Assembly (NCBI RefSeq): GCF_944387245.1
Contig: NZ_CALXEE010000008.1
Location: 1 to 40,856, forward strand
DNA length: 40,856 bases
Reading direction: 5' to 3'
Source of the DNA: an uncultured Intestinimonas sp.
GTDB taxonomy: Bacteria; Bacillota; Clostridia; Oscillospirales; Oscillospiraceae
This document shows positions 39,367 through 40,856 of this stretch, piece after piece. Numbering within the stretch: position 1 is the stretch's first letter; each line of letters begins with the position of its first letter. The notes beneath the pieces are model-generated. The model was not told where the DNA came from. It worked only from the letters and a program-made list of their open reading frames with translations, and searched no databases. Position numbers and translations under genes: made by a program.

Positions 39367-40856
39367 ATGAAAAAACGGACAAAAAGACTTCTCCCCCTCC
39401 TGCTGGCTGTGGTTTTGCTGGCAGGAACCTTGCCCGCCAGGGCGGCGGGCGCTGCCGGGAAGGCCTCCCTGGCCGCCGGCAGTTATCTGAGCGCCTATAT
39501 CAATGACGCCGGCGAGCTGTATACCTGCGGCCTGAACAGCTCCTATCAGCTGGGCTACGAGCAGACCAACACCGACACCACCCTCTCCGGCATCGGCACC
39601 TCCGATAAAAATACCGGGGTGCAGAACGAATTCGCCAAGGTGATGGACGATGTGGCGGCGGTGGACTTCGGCTGGAACCAGGTCGCCGCCATCAAGACCG
39701 ACGGCTCCCTGTGGATGTGGGGCAGCAAATTCGCCAGCCAGCTGGGCAGCGCGGAGGACGGCTACCAGACCACCCCCAAAAAGGTCATGGACGATGTGGC
39801 CCAGGTGAGCTGCGGCGGCAACTTCACCGCTGTGGTCAAGACCGACGGCTCCCTGTGGACCTGGGGCTACGGCTATAACGGCACTCTGGGCAGCGGCACT
39901 GAGACCGACAGCGCCGGTCCCCAAAAGATCATGGACAACGTGGCTATGGTGAGCTGCGGTGCCGACTTTGCCGCCGCCGTCAAGACCGACGGTTCCCTGT
40001 GGACCTGGGGCTCCAACCGGGCGGGCCAGCTGGGCTTTGAGCCGGTGAAGACCGGCTCCGGCGCCTTTGCCAGCACCAAGCCTCAGCTCACCCCCAAGAA
40101 GGTCCTGGACAGCGGCGTGGCCTATGTGGAGTGCGGCAACTCCTGCCTGGCCGTCATCAAGACCGACGGCTCCCTGTGGACCTGTGGAGGGAACAGCGAG
40201 GGCACCCTGGGCAACGGCACCAAAGAGGCCACCTATGTCCTGGGCAAGATCCTGGATGACGTAGTCCAGGTGTCCATCTCCCTGAACAGTACCCCCACCG
40301 CCTATGCTGTCAAGACCGACGGTACGCTCTGGGCCTGGGGTTCCAACAACTCCGACTACCTGGGCTTTGACGGCGGCAACGACACCCGTGGCGGCTGGCC
40401 CATCCAGACCGTCCCCGTCAAACTGCTGGACGGCGTGGCCGCCGTGAGCACCGGCGGCATCCACACCATCGCCCTCAAAACCGACGGCTCCCTGTGGGCC
40501 TGGGGCTATGACAACTACGGCGCCCAGGGCCGGGGCACCAACATCAGCACCTGCTATGCCCCCAGCAAGGTACTGGACGGTCTGACGGCCTCCACCGCGG
40601 AGGAGACCACCTCCACCGACCAGCCCTCCATCGACCCGGCGACCGGCTTCACCGACGTGAGCAGCACCGACTACTATGCCGACGCGGTGGCCTGGGCGGT
40701 GGAGGAAGGGGTCACCCAGGGCACCGGCAACGGCGCCTTCTCCCCCAAGTCCACCGTTACCCGGGCTGAGGCGGTCACTTTCCTGTGGCGGGCTGCCGGG
40801 TCCCCGGCGCCTAAGACTTCCGCCTCCTCCTTCTCCGACGTCACCGACCAAAACGC
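39367..40856 (+). CDS. RCC1-repeat and SLH surface protein (3' truncated by window)
   Basis: Starts at the ATG at 39367 behind a weak gaacggggg site and runs open to the window end (about 496 codons). A signal peptide ends near PARAAGA (about residue 24). Six or seven RCC1-type blades follow, each with the repeat VKTDGSLWTWG and a D-V-A-x-V-S-C-G strand, forming a beta-propeller. The SLH region starts at GFTDVSSTDYYADAVAWAVE with STVTRAEAVTFLWRAAGSPA. A wall-anchored propeller, probably for binding. Adjacent to and coregulated with the LRR-SLH gene. The final SLH repeats lie beyond the window. Confidence 0.88.
   Translation, partial: MKKRTKRLLPLLLAVVLLAGTLPARAAGAAGKASLAAGSYLSAYINDAGELYTCGLNSSYQLGYEQTNTDTTLSGIGTSDKNTGVQNEFAKVMDDVAAVDFGWNQVAAIKTDGSLWMWGSKFASQLGSAEDGYQTTPKKVMDDVAQVSCGGNFTAVVKTDGSLWTWGYGYNGTLGSGTETDSAGPQKIMDNVAMVSCGADFAAAVKTDGSLWTWGSNRAGQLGFEPVKTGSGAFASTKPQLTPKKVLDSGVAYVECGNSCLAVIKTDGSLWTCGGNSEGTLGNGTKEATYVLGKILDDVVQVSISLNSTPTAYAVKTDGTLWAWGSNNSDYLGFDGGNDTRGGWPIQTVPVKLLDGVAAVSTGGIHTIALKTDGSLWAWGYDNYGAQGRGTNISTCYAPSKVLDGLTASTAEETTSTDQPSIDPATGFTDVSSTDYYADAVAWAVEEGVTQGTGNGAFSPKSTVTRAEAVTFLWRAAGSPAPKTSASSFSDVTDQN

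Noticed and set aside
39349..40851. 500-codon minus open frame
   Set aside because: Antisense to the RCC1-SLH gene; its repeats only mirror the RCC1 repeats.
35279..40856. Claim that all genes after the recombinase belong to the element
   Set aside because: No right boundary is visible; the surface genes look like ordinary chromosomal genes in composition, so membership cannot be decided.

Overview
This is a GC-rich, low-intergenic chromosome segment whose gene content points to a spore-forming clostridium of the Oscillospiraceae type (Flavonifractor / Pseudoflavonifractor / Lawsonibacter-like). The basis is strong GGAGG ribosome sites, a SpoIIQ-like M23 protein, an N-terminal fragment of dipicolinate synthase subunit A, SLH-domain surface proteins and BlaI/M56 signalling. 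The genus is an inference from gene style, not a search result.

Layout. 1-1240 (minus): rpsF-ssb-rpsR with a consensus promoter. 1250-1515: a multi-hairpin intergenic region ending in a strong minus-strand terminator, a candidate structured RNA. 1524-3391 (minus): an ECF sigma factor translationally coupled to a DUF4179-type anti-sigma factor. 3521-6642 (plus): mutY, tdk, a three-hairpin repeat, then an XRE regulator coupled to a radical SAM gene. A small minus gene with a perfect consensus promoter sits inside this stretch. 6676-8409: an orphan DUF4157 (HExxH) gene bracketed by two near-identical palindromic terminators. 8419-14638 (minus): a TetR-controlled MacAB-like export operon ending in an SLH protein, with a 45-bp palindrome over the promoter. 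15083-17234 (plus): a SpoIIQ-like gene behind a sigma-F-like promoter and an MFS gene behind a sigma-K-like promoter.

17238-28922 (minus) is the most striking region. It is one roughly 11.7-kb operon of a BlaI repressor, a short M56 (BlaR1-type) protease that stops right after its catalytic domain, and seven paralogous single-pass membrane (or lipobox) proteins. All seven begin with the same PHTWFSTEL...RRG-TM-LVAC module and then diverge completely. That module resembles what normally follows the M56 domain in BlaR1-like receptors. The operon therefore looks like a split BlaR1 system with an array of detached sensor halves. Two BlaI-type dyads overlap its promoter.

29069-32691 carries a MATE exporter, an HD phosphohydrolase, a GNAT acetyltransferase and a TIGR04255-type protein. 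At 32837 a dipicolinate synthase A gene starts normally but breaks off after about 132 codons, at the border of its NAD-binding domain. A SHOCT-like micro-ORF and a large serine recombinase follow on the same strand. This is the layout of a skin-type element that interrupts a sporulation gene. The missing half is not in the window, so the element either runs past its right edge or has decayed.

35504-40856 (plus): an ECF sigma factor fused to a membrane anchor and an exported domain, then two surface proteins (LRR+SLH; RCC1+SLH, cut by the window end). The same bipartite 33-bp promoter-like motif stands before the sigma gene and before the downstream cluster, which suggests a self-controlled regulon.
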